64,000 nt of DNA. It comes from Hyphomicrobiales bacterium. GTDB taxonomy: Bacteria; Pseudomonadota; Alphaproteobacteria; Rhizobiales; Beijerinckiaceae. Below the pieces are notes generated by a model that made no database searches, was not told where the DNA came from, and saw nothing but the letters and a program-made list of their open reading frames with translations. The stretch covers positions 1-64,000 of the forward strand of contig CANGOE010000002.1 in the NCBI GenBank assembly GCA_947455455.1. Direction: 5' to 3'. This document shows positions 1 through 8,043 of this stretch, piece by piece (position 1 is the first letter of the stretch; each line of letters begins with the position of its first letter). The position numbers and the translations under genes were made by a program.

Positions 1-485
1 CCCAACATGGGTATCGGCGGCATAACACCCGCTCAGAAGTTAAAATTGGCCGCATAAGTTCTACTGCAAAACCCCTTTAAAAAAGGGGGCATTACCGGAT
101 TATTATGTATTTTAGGACTGCTTATTTAGGAATATAGTCCTAGTACACATATGGTACACACGCAGTTTTTAGCACTGTAAGCACTTGATAAATAAGAACT
201 ATTTCTATCCTCAAGTACGCGAAGCGCTAAGTCGGGTTTACCCTCCTTCGCTTTGTTTTTCTGGACCACACCAATACAGCGCCATCGGATGCACAATCCG
301 GTGGCGTTTTTTTGTGTCCTTTCTATCCGCACAAAGACAACCAAAGCGCCTCTCCCGCAGGAGGTGGCCTTGGCATCGGAGAACCGTGCCATTCCGGCTG
401 TCAAAAAAAGAATTTAATATTTAATTATTAAAATACAAAATTAATTGTTATCCTGAATAGAAAATTATAAAAAAAGGATAATAAT
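1..485. other. Gene-free left edge, AT-rich toward the right
   Basis: I see no convincing gene in the first 485 bases. The two ORFs offered here (126-404 minus, 185-424 plus) have no recognisable motif and overlap a strong terminator. A 7-bp inverted repeat (TAGGACT at 113-119, AGTCCTA at 136-142) and a small C4T3/A3G4 hairpin near 72-88 are visible. From about 400 to 480 the sequence is very AT-rich and probably holds the promoter of the oxygenase gene that follows, but no clear -35/-10 pair stands out. Confidence 0.5.
280..313 (+). terminator. Intrinsic terminator with no gene in front of it
   Basis: CGCCATCGGAT and ATCCGGTGGCG form an 11-bp stem with a single G-T pair and a 5-nt loop (GCACA), followed by seven T residues. 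This is a textbook Rho-independent terminator reading to the right. No protein gene in the window ends just upstream, so it must end a small RNA, a leader transcript, or a transcript entering from the left. Confidence 0.8.
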
Positions 486-1130
486 GTGATTCATAAAATT
501 GAAATTGATATTAAAAATTCTGTCGATGATCTTGGTAAAAATGGCTATTCAATTTGTGAGAATATGATCTCTCCGGAAATTATTACTTTACTGATACAGG
601 AATTAGAAAACCGCGAAAGAACCGGCGACATCAAAGCCGGTCTGGTGGGACGGGGCGAAGCCAAAACAATCGACGGAAAACAGAGAGACGTTTTATCAAG
701 CTGGATCGGCAACGATACCGCGGGGGAAAAATATTTTCTGGATTTTGCGGAACAGATAAGGCTGTCGATCAACCGCAATTTGATGTTGGGCCTGTTCGAA
801 TTCGAATCCCAATTTCTTCATTACCCGATCGGCGGCTTTTATAAACGCCATGTCGATGCGTTGAAGGGCAACCGAAACCGTATCGTGTCCATGGTGGCCT
901 ATCTCAACCAGAATTGGAGCGACGCAGATGGCGGCTCGCTGGCCATATGGGAGAATGACCAATCATTACGGCCCGTCATCGAGGTCATGCCCACCGCAGG
1001 CACCGTTGTGCTGATGCTGTCCGAAGACATTCCGCACGAAGCGCGGTCGGCTTTGCGGGAACGGCGGGCCATTGCCGGATGGTTTCGGGTCAACCCGTCC
1101 TCGGCAGGCCAAATCAATCCCTCTCACTGA
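486..1130 (+). CDS. 2OG-Fe(II) dioxygenase, prolyl-4-hydroxylase type
   Basis: This 214-residue protein looks like a cytoplasmic 2-oxoglutarate/Fe(II)-dependent dioxygenase of the prolyl-4-hydroxylase-like superfamily. The iron site is visible: an HxD pair in YKRHVDAL around residue 120, a distal His in DIPHEA, and an Arg in RRAIAGWFRV that would hold 2-oxoglutarate. The motif YLNQNW before the distal His is typical of the core beta barrel. The start is GTG at 486: the ATG two bases earlier runs straight into TGA, and AAAGGA lies just upstream. The gene stands alone and ends 16 bp from a convergent flavoprotein gene. The N-terminal third is more AT-rich than the rest. The substrate cannot be told from sequence. 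Confidence 0.82.
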   Translation: MIHKIEIDIKNSVDDLGKNGYSICENMISPEIITLLIQELENRERTGDIKAGLVGRGEAKTIDGKQRDVLSSWIGNDTAGEKYFLDFAEQIRLSINRNLMLGLFEFESQFLHYPIGGFYKRHVDALKGNRNRIVSMVAYLNQNWSDADGGSLAIWENDQSLRPVIEVMPTAGTVVLMLSEDIPHEARSALRERRAIAGWFRVNPSSAGQINPSH

Positions 1131-1146
1131 GCGGGCTGTTGGCGTT

Positions 1147-2877
1147 CTATTGCAAGCCCAGCGCGTGACGGGCGGCAATCCGGGCGAAGACCAGTCCGGG
1201 ACCGATGGTAATGCCGGGAGCGGGATAAGTATCACCCATGATCGATTGCATGTCGTTGCCGACGGCATATAAGCCGCCAATCGGTTGCCCCTGCCCGTCA
1301 AGCACCTGTGCATGCGGGCTGGTGGCAAAACCGGTCGAGGCCCCGATATCGCCGGGATAGAGGCGGACTGCGTAAAACGGCCCCTGTTGCAACGGGCCGA
1401 GATTGGGATTTTTGCCGCTCCATGCCGGATCGCCCAAATTCTGCTGATAGGCGGTTTCACCGCGATGGAAGTCGGGATCGATCCCGGTATCGGCATAGCG
1501 GTTGATCCGCTCCACGCTGGCTTGCAACCCTTCGGCCGGTATCGATAGTTTGCCGGCCAGTTCCGCGAGGGTGCGACCTTCGGTGAGGTAGCCGTCGGCC
1601 AGAAACGGGCCAAGCCCCTTGCCGCCGGGGCGTACCATGCCGATGCCATATTTGCGCAAGGCCGTGGCATCGCAAATCAGAAAGGCCGGAATGGTCGGGG
1701 TGGACTTGTGGGCTTCCAGCATAGCCAGCGCGAACAGATGGTAAGATGTGCTTTCATTGACAAACCGCTCGCCTTTGGCATTGACCGTGATCATGCCGGG
1801 CTTGGCACGGTCCATCACAAAATGCGGGAACACCGCCGTCGTGCCATCAGCGCGTTTGCGCATGGAGACCGGGGCCCAAAAGGCGTGGGACGTCTTGTTC
1901 TCTCCGTAGACCCCGCCAACCGCCTTGACCAGATCATGCGCCTGACCGGTATGACCGGGGGCGGCGGGTGACCAGCTGGCTGGAACATCGGGTAACAGTT
2001 GCGCCCGCAGATCAGGGTGGCGGTTAAAGCCGCCGCTGGCCAGCACCAGTCCTTTGGCCACACGGATCTCGCGGGTGATCCCACCGCTTTCAATCTCGAC
2101 CCCAGTGACCCCTGCCGTCCCCGTCCTGATGCTCCGCACCGTGGTATCGAGCGCCAGCGTGACCTTGTCATGTTGCGCGAGCGAATGGAGCAACCGCGCC
2201 ACATGCGCATTGCCCATCACAAGCCGCGTACCGCGCGGCCAGACCAGCCGGTCGCGCGCATGGCGCATCAGGATTGCCACCGAATGTTTGAACGACGTCC
2301 AGTTGCGGGTCATCCCGAGCAGATGGTTGATATCGGTACGGTCCACCATCATGCCGCCCAGCACGGTGAATTCGGGGATCGGCGGGCGCAATAGCCTGAA
2401 CAGATCGCCAAGCAGGCGGCCATCGAACGGCACGGGCTCCAAGGCCCTCCCGTTCAGGGTCGAACCCGCCAGATCGGACATATAATCGGGATGTTTGGGA
2501 TAAGGACGATATTTCAGGGCCGATTGCTGTTCGGCCTGATCGACTGCGGCACGGCCATTGTCGAGGAAAGCCTGACGGTTGGCCCGCACACTGCGGTCGC
2601 CCACTGCATTGTCGAGATATTGGGCCGTGCGGGCCGGCGTATCATCGGAATTGACAGCCGCCTCGTGATGCGAGCCCGGTATCCAGCTCGTGCCTGCCGA
2701 CCATGCGGTTGTGCCGCCGACAAAGGACGTGCGTTCAACCAGCAGGACGCTGGCACCTTCCATTGCGGCAAACAAAGCGGCCGCCATGCCCGCACCACCG
2801 GCACCGATGACCACAAGATCGAAATCTGTCCGGTGGCCGAGCGGTTCCATCCCCCGGTCAAGCAGGTTCATGTCCAT
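1147..2877 (-). CDS. FAD-dependent dehydrogenase, 3-ketosteroid-dehydrogenase/fumarate-reductase type
   Basis: A roughly 576-residue flavoprotein of the FAD_binding_2 family (fumarate reductase, 3-ketosteroid delta-1-dehydrogenase). The N-terminal dinucleotide fold is VVIGAGGAG, followed by the acidic strand end LLVER and GGTTAWSAG. The C-terminal FAD-binding part reads GGLYAVGNDMQSIMGDTYP and then GITIGPGLVFARIAA. Members insert a C=C bond next to a ketone or acid, or reduce one. It overlaps the end of the shikimate-dehydrogenase-like gene and is probably translated with it. The ORF as given opens with TTG at 2886; ATG codons at 2877 and 2871 sit behind a GAGG and are better starts. It is clearly homologous to the N-terminal 580 residues of the protein at 4714-7146. 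The substrate is unknown. Confidence 0.85.
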   Translation of the reverse strand: MDMNLLDRGMEPLGHRTDFDLVVIGAGGAGMAAALFAAMEGASVLLVERTSFVGGTTAWSAGTSWIPGSHHEAAVNSDDTPARTAQYLDNAVGDRSVRANRQAFLDNGRAAVDQAEQQSALKYRPYPKHPDYMSDLAGSTLNGRALEPVPFDGRLLGDLFRLLRPPIPEFTVLGGMMVDRTDINHLLGMTRNWTSFKHSVAILMRHARDRLVWPRGTRLVMGNAHVARLLHSLAQHDKVTLALDTTVRSIRTGTAGVTGVEIESGGITREIRVAKGLVLASGGFNRHPDLRAQLLPDVPASWSPAAPGHTGQAHDLVKAVGGVYGENKTSHAFWAPVSMRKRADGTTAVFPHFVMDRAKPGMITVNAKGERFVNESTSYHLFALAMLEAHKSTPTIPAFLICDATALRKYGIGMVRPGGKGLGPFLADGYLTEGRTLAELAGKLSIPAEGLQASVERINRYADTGIDPDFHRGETAYQQNLGDPAWSGKNPNLGPLQQGPFYAVRLYPGDIGASTGFATSPHAQVLDGQGQPIGGLYAVGNDMQSIMGDTYPAPGITIGPGLVFARIAARHALGLQ

Positions 2878-3685
2878 GCGCCTCAAGAAGAAAGTCCACC
2901 ATCAGATCGCGCACACGCGCAAACATATCCGCGCCGGTCATTGTGTTGCATCCAACGGTCCGAGCCGTTGCAATCATCGGCGGCACAGCCGGCACGGTGA
3001 TCACACAGCCGACGAATTGACCGGATGTAAAATGGTGCGACTCTACCGGATGCGGATCATCCGGCTTCATCCCGATCGGGGTGGCATTGAGGACAATATC
3101 GAAGCCGCGGGGATCGGGACTGCCGATCGATACTTTCCCCAAGCCCAGTCCCGCCAACCGTCCGGCCAGCGAATCCCTGCGCGCATGATCCTCGTCATGG
3201 ATCGCCAGCCCGGATACACCCGCCGTCATCAGCGAATAGGCAATCGCCGATCCGGCCCCGCCCGCACCCACCAGCAAAGCCCGCTGGCCCTTCGGATGAC
3301 AGCCTTTGGATATCATCGCTTCGACATAGCCCATGCCGTCGAACATATCGCCATGCCATGTCCCGTCGGCATTGCGGCGCATGGTGTTGACCGCGCCAAG
3401 AAATGTGGCCCGATCGGAAGCCGTAGCGCAGAAGGCGAAGCAGGCAAATTTATGCGGGACGGTGGCAATCAGCCCATCGACATTCCTGGCCTTCGACATG
3501 TGCTTGACCCAATCGGGCAGATCGGCGGGTGTCACATGGGCAGGCACACACAGGGCATCCCGTCCGGCATCGTGAAAAGCCTTGGACACGCCTGCCGGAG
3601 ATTTGACCTGGGCAATCGGGTCACCCACGATGAAGTGAAGCCGGGTTGCCCCACTCAGATGCATCGGATCGGCGGGCTGTGACAT
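2858..3685 (-). CDS. Shikimate/quinate dehydrogenase-like oxidoreductase
   Basis: This 275-residue enzyme belongs to the AroE family. The substrate-binding half opens with FIVGDPIAQVKSP, carries the catalytic lysine in TVPHK, and continues with GAVNT and GDMFDGMG (catalytic Asp). The NAD(P) half has GAGGAGSAIAYSL and ends with NATPIGM. All key residues of a working dehydrogenase are present. Its place beside flavoproteins under an IclR regulator, rather than with aromatic biosynthesis genes, suggests breakdown of a quinate- or shikimate-like alicyclic acid; that is inference. ATG at 3685 is preferred to the TTG at 3721 because the family begins shortly before the GDPI motif. It is the first gene of a leftward pair. 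Confidence 0.85.
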   Translation of the reverse strand: MSQPADPMHLSGATRLHFIVGDPIAQVKSPAGVSKAFHDAGRDALCVPAHVTPADLPDWVKHMSKARNVDGLIATVPHKFACFAFCATASDRATFLGAVNTMRRNADGTWHGDMFDGMGYVEAMISKGCHPKGQRALLVGAGGAGSAIAYSLMTAGVSGLAIHDEDHARRDSLAGRLAGLGLGKVSIGSPDPRGFDIVLNATPIGMKPDDPHPVESHHFTSGQFVGCVITVPAVPPMIATARTVGCNTMTGADMFARVRDLMVDFLLEAHGHEPA

Positions 3686-3787
3686 TGCGCACTCGCATAT
3701 TGGAGAAAAGCAGGAAAGCAACAGGCAGAATTCGCCCGCAATCGGACCAAGGGACCAATCACGGAAAGCACCACTTTATGCAAAACT

Positions 3788-3818
3788 GGAATTAAATTCA
3801 ACTCTTGAATATTTTTCC
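3788..3818. promoter_or_regulatory. Imperfect inverted repeat, candidate IclR-family operator
   Basis: GGAATTAAATTCAA (3788-3801) and TTGAATATTTTTCC (3805-3818) are inverted copies matching at 11 of 14 positions around a 3-base centre. The repeat lies between the divergent AroE-like and IclR genes and its right arm contains the -35 box of the promoter next to it. That position suits an autoregulating IclR-family protein controlling both directions. Function is inferred. Confidence 0.55.
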
Positions 3819-3832
3819 GGTTTTATTACAAT
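3805..3832 (+). promoter_or_regulatory. Sigma-70-type promoter of the IclR gene
   Basis: TTGAAT (-35, 3805-3810) and TACAAT (-10, 3827-3832) are separated by 16 bp. Each box matches five of six consensus bases. The start codon at 3912 is about 70 bp beyond the expected start of transcription. The -35 box lies inside the inverted repeat. Confidence 0.55.
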
Positions 3833-3911
3833 GCGCCCGATATCCTGTGCCCGACATCCCGTGCCATTGCCGATGGCGTTTCCAACCAAACCAGCTTTGT
3901 GAAAGGCCGAT

Positions 3912-4745
3912 ATGAACGGCGTTCTGGAACGAACCCTCGCACTGCTGGAATTGCTGTCGCATCATGGCGAAGGGCTGGAACTGGCCGCCATTGCGGACCG
4001 ATTGGATATTCCGCGCAGTGCCGTGCACCGCCTGCTGGCTGATCTGGTCAGGCTGGGCTATGTCCGGCAAACCCGTGGGCACGGGGATTATCTGCTGACC
4101 ACCAAGCTGGTATCGATGGGCCTGTCCTATCTCGGCAATACCGGCATCGTCGATATTGCACAGCCTTTGCTCAACGGTCTGGCAGACAGGTCGGGGGAAC
4201 TGGTGCGCCTGTCGGTGGTCGACGGTGAACGACTCACATGGGTTGCCCGTGCACAGGGCGCGCGGCAGGGTTTGCGCTACGATCCCGATATGGGCAGTGA
4301 TGCGCGGCTGTCATGCTCCTCGTCGGGTTGGGCCTGGCTGTCGACGATGACAGACGATGAGGCTGTGTCGCTGGTGGCCAGACAGGGTATCGGCCAGCCG
4401 GACCAGTTCGGTCCTCTCGCCCCCACCTCGCTTCAACAGGTGCTCGAGGCGGTCCAGACCACCCGCAAGCGCGGCTTCAGCATGACAACCGACACCTACA
4501 CCGCCGGATTGGCGGCGATGTCGGCTCCCGTGCGCTTTGCCGGACAACCTGCCTTCGGTGTCTTGACGATTGCCGGACCCACGGCGCGTTTTACCCGCGA
4601 GCGGATGGAAGACCTCGCACCCGATTTGCAGGCCACAGCCCAGCAATTGGCGACCCTGAGCGGGGCTTCTCCTTTCTTCCGGGTGACAAACGAGACCGGC
4701 CGATTGGCTTCCGATGATGGCCGCAAACCGATTTATGCCGATTGA
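3912..4745 (+). CDS. IclR-family transcriptional regulator
   Basis: A 277-residue IclR-type regulator. The N-terminal winged helix-turn-helix covers about residues 1-65 (LELLSHHGEGLELAAIADRL, then IPRSAVHRLLADL). The C-terminal effector domain follows (GELVRLSVVDGERLTWVARA, then GFSMTTDTYTAGLAAMSAPV). IclR proteins act as dimers or tetramers and usually sense an acid made or used by the neighbouring pathway. It is divergent from the AroE-like/flavoprotein pair and overlaps the flavoprotein-NIPSNAP gene by up to 32 bp, so it likely controls both arms. The stretch after the effector domain is a few dozen residues longer than usual and is where the next gene begins. Confidence 0.9.
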   Translation: MNGVLERTLALLELLSHHGEGLELAAIADRLDIPRSAVHRLLADLVRLGYVRQTRGHGDYLLTTKLVSMGLSYLGNTGIVDIAQPLLNGLADRSGELVRLSVVDGERLTWVARAQGARQGLRYDPDMGSDARLSCSSSGWAWLSTMTDDEAVSLVARQGIGQPDQFGPLAPTSLQQVLEAVQTTRKRGFSMTTDTYTAGLAAMSAPVRFAGQPAFGVLTIAGPTARFTRERMEDLAPDLQATAQQLATLSGASPFFRVTNETGRLASDDGRKPIYAD

Positions 4746-7146
4746 GATGGACAAAACGGCTCCCGACACACGCGATTGCGACCTGCTGGTCATCGGCTCC
4801 GGTGCGGGCGGATTATCGGCGGCAGTGACTGCGGCGCATTTGGGCCTGAAAGTGATTGTTGCCGAAAAAGATCGTGAATTTGGCGGCACCAGTGCTTGGT
4901 CGGGCGGCTGGATGTGGATTCCGCGCAATCCTTTGGCCGTGGAGGCGGGCATTGTCGAGCCGATCGACAAGCCGCTGGCCTATCTGCGGCACGAACTGGG
5001 CAACCGCTTCGATGACAAACGCGCCCGCACCTTTCTCGAAAACGGCCCGCGCATGGTGGATTTTTTCCGTCGCAAGACAGCCCTGCAATTCATCGACGGC
5101 AATGCCATTCCCGATTTCCATGGCAACAGCCCCGCCTCTGCCACAGGCGGACGCTCGGTGTGCGCCGCACCGTTTGATGGCCGCCGTCTGGGTGAGGATC
5201 TTTACCGTCTGAAACCGCCCTTATACGAGACAACCCTGTGGGGCATGGGGATCGCGTCGGGGGCGGAGTTGCGGCATTTCCTCAACGCGCTCAAACAACC
5301 CGCATCGTTGAGCTATGTCGTTAAAAAAGTCCTGCGGCACTGGCGTGATCTTGTGTGGCACCGGCGCGGCACGCAATTGGTCAACGGCAATGCGCTGGTG
5401 GCCGCACTGGCGCGCTCGCTGTTTGATCAGGGTGGAGAGATCCTGCTCGACAGTCCTGCCACGCGCCTGCTCGGCACCGATGACCGCATCACCGGCGCTG
5501 TGCTGTCGACCCCGCAAGGTCCCTTGCATATCCATGCCCGTTGCGCCGTCTTGTTGGCCAGTGGCGGCTTTCCGCATGACCGGAGCCGCAAACAGGCTTT
5601 ACTGCCGCATGCCCCGACCGGAACTGAACATTGGTCGGCAGGCAATCCATCCAATCAGGGTGACGGTTTGCGACTGGGCGAGCAGGCGGGCGGGATGGTC
5701 GCCGGTGATCTGGTTCAGGCGGCGGCCCTTGCCCCCGTATCGCTGGTCCCGCGTGCCGATGGCCAGGTTGCGCATTTTCCACATCTGATCGAACGGGCCA
5801 AACCGGGCCTGATTGCTGTGACCGCAACCGGACAGCGCTTCGGCAACGAGGCCAATTCCTATCACGATCTGATGCAGGATTTGCTGGCCGCCACCCCTGC
5901 GGGACACAAGCCCGAAGCCTGGCTGATCTGCGACCACACCTTCTTGCGCCATTACGGATTGGGGGCCGTCAAACCCGCCCCGATGCCTGTCGGCCGCTGG
6001 TTGAAAAACGGCTATCTCAAGCGCGGGCAAACCTTAACCGAGCTGGCGCAAGCCTGCGGCATTGATGCGACAGGCCTACAAGCCACCCTTACGCGCTACA
6101 ACGCCATGTGTGCCGATGGACAGGATCTGGATTTTGCCAAAGGAAGCACCGCCTATAACCGGATACAAGGCGACAGTCTGTCAGCCGGACGGCGCGGCCT
6201 GCCCAATCCCTGCATGGGTCCGGTTGAAACGGGGCCGTTTTATGCCGTCAAGATCGTAATGGGCAGTCTGGGCACCTTTGCAGGTTTGCAGGTCAATGAC
6301 CGTGCGCAGGTGCTTGATGCCACACAACAGCCGATTGCCGGTCTCTATGCCGGCGGCAATGACATGACCAGCATGATGGGCGGACACTATCCATCAGGCG
6401 GCATCACGCTCGGCCCCGCGATGACCTTCGGGTTCATCGCCGCCCATCATATGGCGGGACTGGATCCGGCCGATAGCCCTCTCACACCGCCTGCTCATTA
6501 TTCATCGAGGAATGACACCATGTATTACGAACTCGCCACTATGACCCTGCCCTTCGGCACCGCCGGACAGGCCGCAACCCATGTCGAAGCCTATGCCGCA
6601 AGCCCTGAAGCAGGCGGCGAATTGCTCGGTTGCTGGTTCAGCGATATCGGCCAGCTCAACCAGATGATCGTCTTGCGCGGCTTTCCCACACGCGATGCCC
6701 TGTATGCGGAACGTGCCCGCACCCAGAACCATGCCAGCCCGTTCGGATGCGGCGAGATATTCCAAAGTCTGGACCTGCAAAGCTATCAGGGGTTCGGCTG
6801 GATGAAGCCGGTGCGCCCCAGCGCCGAAAGCGGCATCAAAGGCCCGGTCTATGAAATCCGCACCTATGGCATCAAGGCAGGCGGTGTCGAACCGACCATT
6901 GCCTTGTGGGAACAGTCCGTGCCTGCCCGCGAAAAGCTCTCGCCCTGCGTCATCGCCATGGTCGCGCTGGATGGCCCGCTCCGCTTTACCAATATCTGGG
7001 CCTATGAGAGCCTCAATGCCCGCAGTCAGATCCGCGCCGAAGCGGTGGCGCAGGGTATCTGGCCACCCAAAGGCGGCCCCGCCCATCTCACAACGGCGAT
7101 GACCTCGACCATTGCCATGCCGACAGCCGTCTCGCCGCTGAAATAA
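4714..7146 (+). CDS. FAD-dependent dehydrogenase fused to a NIPSNAP domain
   Basis: An 810-residue two-part protein. Residues 1-590 are a flavoprotein of the 3-ketosteroid-dehydrogenase/fumarate-reductase type: LLVIGSGAGG, VIVAEKDREFGGTSAWSGG, and the C-terminal GGNDMTSMMGGHYPSGGITL. It is a paralog of the protein at 1147-2877. Residues from about 603 on form a NIPSNAP region with two repeats, one opening MYYELATMTL and one opening VYEIRTYGIK. NIPSNAP domains are small ferredoxin-like folds of poorly known function. The join is at 6520: ATG TAT TAC is preceded by GAGGA at normal ribosome-binding distance, and a TGA lies in the next frame just before it, so the two halves look like formerly separate genes joined in frame. 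Alternative starts for the whole protein are 4735 and 4747. Confidence 0.85.
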   Translation: MMAANRFMPIEMDKTAPDTRDCDLLVIGSGAGGLSAAVTAAHLGLKVIVAEKDREFGGTSAWSGGWMWIPRNPLAVEAGIVEPIDKPLAYLRHELGNRFDDKRARTFLENGPRMVDFFRRKTALQFIDGNAIPDFHGNSPASATGGRSVCAAPFDGRRLGEDLYRLKPPLYETTLWGMGIASGAELRHFLNALKQPASLSYVVKKVLRHWRDLVWHRRGTQLVNGNALVAALARSLFDQGGEILLDSPATRLLGTDDRITGAVLSTPQGPLHIHARCAVLLASGGFPHDRSRKQALLPHAPTGTEHWSAGNPSNQGDGLRLGEQAGGMVAGDLVQAAALAPVSLVPRADGQVAHFPHLIERAKPGLIAVTATGQRFGNEANSYHDLMQDLLAATPAGHKPEAWLICDHTFLRHYGLGAVKPAPMPVGRWLKNGYLKRGQTLTELAQACGIDATGLQATLTRYNAMCADGQDLDFAKGSTAYNRIQGDSLSAGRRGLPNPCMGPVETGPFYAVKIVMGSLGTFAGLQVNDRAQVLDATQQPIAGLYAGGNDMTSMMGGHYPSGGITLGPAMTFGFIAAHHMAGLDPADSPLTPPAHYSSRNDTMYYELATMTLPFGTAGQAATHVEAYAASPEAGGELLGCWFSDIGQLNQMIVLRGFPTRDALYAERARTQNHASPFGCGEIFQSLDLQSYQGFGWMKPVRPSAESGIKGPVYEIRTYGIKAGGVEPTIALWEQSVPAREKLSPCVIAMVALDGPLRFTNIWAYESLNARSQIRAEAVAQGIWPPKGGPAHLTTAMTSTIAMPTAVSPLK

Positions 7147-7160
7147 AGACCGCAGGATGT

Positions 7161-7179
7161 CGGGGAGACAGGCTCCCCG
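7161..7179 (+). other. Short GC-rich hairpin between two genes
   Basis: CGGGGAG and CTCCCCG pair over a 5-base loop. No T run follows, so it is not a convincing terminator. It may act as an RNA-stability or attenuation hairpin between the flavoprotein-NIPSNAP gene and the TIM-barrel gene. Confidence 0.35.
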
Positions 7180-7209
7180 TATTCCTCATTGTATTGGACC
7201 GGAGCTCCC

Positions 7210-8025
7210 ATGAGCCGCCTTTATTCACTGGCCTATCTGACCTCGCACCGTTGCACACCCGCCGAGGCCGTGCGGATTGCGGCTGAGACCGGCTATCACA
7301 TGGTGGGCTTGCGGCTTTGGCCCAATGCACCGGGAGCCCCCCAACAGCATCTGTTGGGCCAGCCTGCCGCTTTGCGCGAAACGGTGGCCGCCATGCGCGA
7401 TACCGGTATCCGCGTGTTCGATCTGGAGATCATCCGGCTCGACGAAACCTTTGATCCGCACCGTTGGGATGCGCTGTTCGAGATCGGGGCAACCTTGCAA
7501 GCCAAAGCGGTTCTGGTCGCCGGCGATGACAGGGACGAAACGCGCCTGAGCGACCATTACGCGCGCCTGTGTGAAACACTCCAGCCGTTCGGCCTGACCG
7601 CCGATCTGGAATTCATGCCATGGACCGCTGTGCCGAATGCCCGCGCGGCCCTGCACATCATCAACCGTGCGGGAAACCCCGCCAATGCCGGTATTCTGGT
7701 CGATGCACTGCATGTCGGACGCTCGGCGACAACGCCGGAGGATATCCGCGCCATTCCGCGCCATCTCCTCCATTATGCCCAGATTTGCGATGCGCAGGCT
7801 GGCTTGGCGTTCACGACCGAACAGATGATCCACACCGCCCGTTGCGAGCGTCTCATGCCGGGCGAAGGCACCATCGATCTTGACGGCCTTTTTTCAGCCC
7901 TGCCCGCCGATCTGCCGGTCAGTGTCGAGATCGTCAATTTTTCCCGCGAAACCGGCATCTCCCCCGCAGATTGGGCCGCACAGTGTCTGGCCCATAGCCG
8001 GAGCCTGATCCAGAACCTTGCCTGA
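7210..8025 (+). CDS. Sugar isomerase/epimerase-like TIM-barrel protein (AP-endonuclease family 2 fold)
   Basis: A 271-residue xylose-isomerase-like TIM barrel. Likely metal ligands are visible in order: Glu in LEFMPW, Asp and His in LVDALHVGRS, Asp in QICDAQ and Glu in VSVEIVNFS. The fold covers isomerases, epimerases, hydrolases and 3-dehydroshikimate dehydratases, so the reaction is open. Given the AroE-like neighbour, a dehydratase of the dehydroshikimate type is one reasonable guess. ATG at 7210 is chosen because GGAGC stands just before it; the TTG at 7189 would add seven residues. It follows the flavoprotein-NIPSNAP gene in the same direction and is probably co-transcribed. It ends 18 bp from the convergent DapA-family gene. 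Confidence 0.82.
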   Translation: MSRLYSLAYLTSHRCTPAEAVRIAAETGYHMVGLRLWPNAPGAPQQHLLGQPAALRETVAAMRDTGIRVFDLEIIRLDETFDPHRWDALFEIGATLQAKAVLVAGDDRDETRLSDHYARLCETLQPFGLTADLEFMPWTAVPNARAALHIINRAGNPANAGILVDALHVGRSATTPEDIRAIPRHLLHYAQICDAQAGLAFTTEQMIHTARCERLMPGEGTIDLDGLFSALPADLPVSVEIVNFSRETGISPADWAAQCLAHSRSLIQNLA

Positions 8026-8043
8026 GAACCGACAGGACAACGC

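Noticed and set aside
181-275. Possible tRNA because of an ACACCA-like end before the terminator
   Set aside because: No T-loop GTTCGA-type sequence and no cloverleaf arms could be built on either strand.
126-404. 92-residue ORF on the minus strand at the left edge
   Set aside because: It covers the strong terminator at 280-313 and has no ribosome site or motif.
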